NCBI RefSeq assembly: GCF_015832195.1
Contig: NC_052026.1
Coordinates: 14,743,619 to 14,807,618, forward strand
Origin: Motacilla alba alba
Lineage: Eukaryota; Chordata; Aves; Passeriformes; Motacillidae
Length of the DNA stretch: 64,000 nt
Direction of reading: 5' to 3'
The position numbers and the translations under genes were made by a program. Below, piece after piece: positions 63,443 through 64,000 of the stretch (position 1 is its first letter; every line of letters starts with the position of its first letter). The notes beneath the pieces are model-generated. The model had not been told where the DNA came from, did not search any database, and saw only the letters and a list, made by a program, of their open reading frames with translations.

Positions 63443-64000
63443 CTGAAACAGATTTAGGGAGGGAGGAAAAAAAAAAGAGAGAAAAAATAAATACTCCATA
63501 TTTGGATTAGTTTAATTTCCTGCACCCCACCTGCTTCCAGTCATTGATCCATTCCAGATTCCCTATGAATGCTACCATTTCTGAGGGCTCTCCTGATCTC
63601 AGACCTGCCAGGAAATCCAGAAAGGATATAAGAGCTCCTGTGAAATGCTACTGGCATCATTCAGACTTGTCACAACTTTCCAGCATCAGATGTCTGGCTG
63701 TCTGTCCAAGGGGAACAGAGCAAAAGCTCTGGAGGAGGCACCGAAAATTGTGACTTACTTTCTGTTGTCAAGTCACTGTGATGACTTTGTATGTCAGCAC
63801 TGACAACAGCATTCAAAGAAGGTGGGCTGGGAACACATGGGAAGGTGTCCAGGTGTTCTGAGTGTGACAGGGAGAGGAAAACATCAATCTAAAGGAGCAT
63901 GGGATTGGGAAGCACAAAGAAGCGAGCCAGCCTTAAAGCCACGGGGCTCTATCCTCTCCTCTATTCCAGGGTAAAGGTTAATGCAACTGAAGAGCACAGG
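63443..64000 (-). other. CSNK2A2: CSNK2A2 intron up to the window edge
   Basis: No upstream CSNK2A2 exon (ending NNTDFK in vertebrates) was found before base 64000. An A-rich run lies at 63465-63490. Nothing else seen. Confidence 0.6.

Overview
The window is vertebrate nuclear DNA, almost certainly from a bird. The genes are split by GT-AG introns, the dispersed repeats are 3' ends of CR1 LINEs (the typical avian retroposon), and promoters lie in very GC-rich CpG islands. The gene order CNGB1(-) ... ZNF319(-) / USB1(+) - MMP15(+) - CFAP20(-) - CSNK2A2(-) is that of human chromosome 16q21, which corresponds in birds to the chicken chromosome 11 block. Gene names come from recognising the translated exons; exon limits were worked out by hand from splice sites and reading-frame phase.

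Layout. 1-14.9 kb: 5' half of CNGB1 on the minus strand, the rod cyclic-nucleotide-gated channel beta subunit. Sixteen phase-compatible exons encode the GARP part: four short W..G-[LF]-[ED]-[KR]-[VI]-[ILM]-P-Q-P-type repeats, acidic linkers and a 285-codon Glu/Lys/Arg-rich exon. The channel core lies left of position 1. Introns carry a 0.83-kb minisatellite that includes copies of a CNGB1 splice donor, a CCCGG/CCCAG array, a smaller tandem array and three CR1 copies. 14.9-23.6 kb: no confidently known gene. Several protein-like minus-strand segments with splice signals and a poly(A) signal (18.1-21.2 kb) may be an unassigned gene. 23.65-25.3 kb: ZNF319, a one-exon C2H2 zinc-finger coding region. 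27-28.3 kb: a CpG island from which ZNF319 and USB1 diverge. 27.9-31.3 kb: USB1 (U6 snRNA 3' exonuclease), seven exons. 33.3-37.7 kb: MMP15 (MT2-MMP), ten exons, poly(A) near 38.4 kb. 38.4-44.7 kb: intergenic. 44.7-50.9 kb: CFAP20, six exons, complete at 193 residues. 51-54.6 kb: intergenic. 54.6-64 kb: the 3' part of CSNK2A2 (casein kinase II alpha'), seven coding exons plus a separate 3'UTR exon; its 5' exons lie beyond position 64000.

The genes are not a functional pathway. They are a conserved syntenic block of a photoreceptor channel, a transcription-factor-like zinc-finger protein, an RNA-processing enzyme, a membrane protease, a ciliary protein and a kinase subunit. The parts most worth a second look are the unassigned 18-21 kb segments, the donor-containing minisatellite next to a CNGB1 exon, the roughly 830-bp nearly pure polypyrimidine coding tract in CNGB1, a possible GARP2-like alternative last exon, and the split 3'UTR of CSNK2A2.
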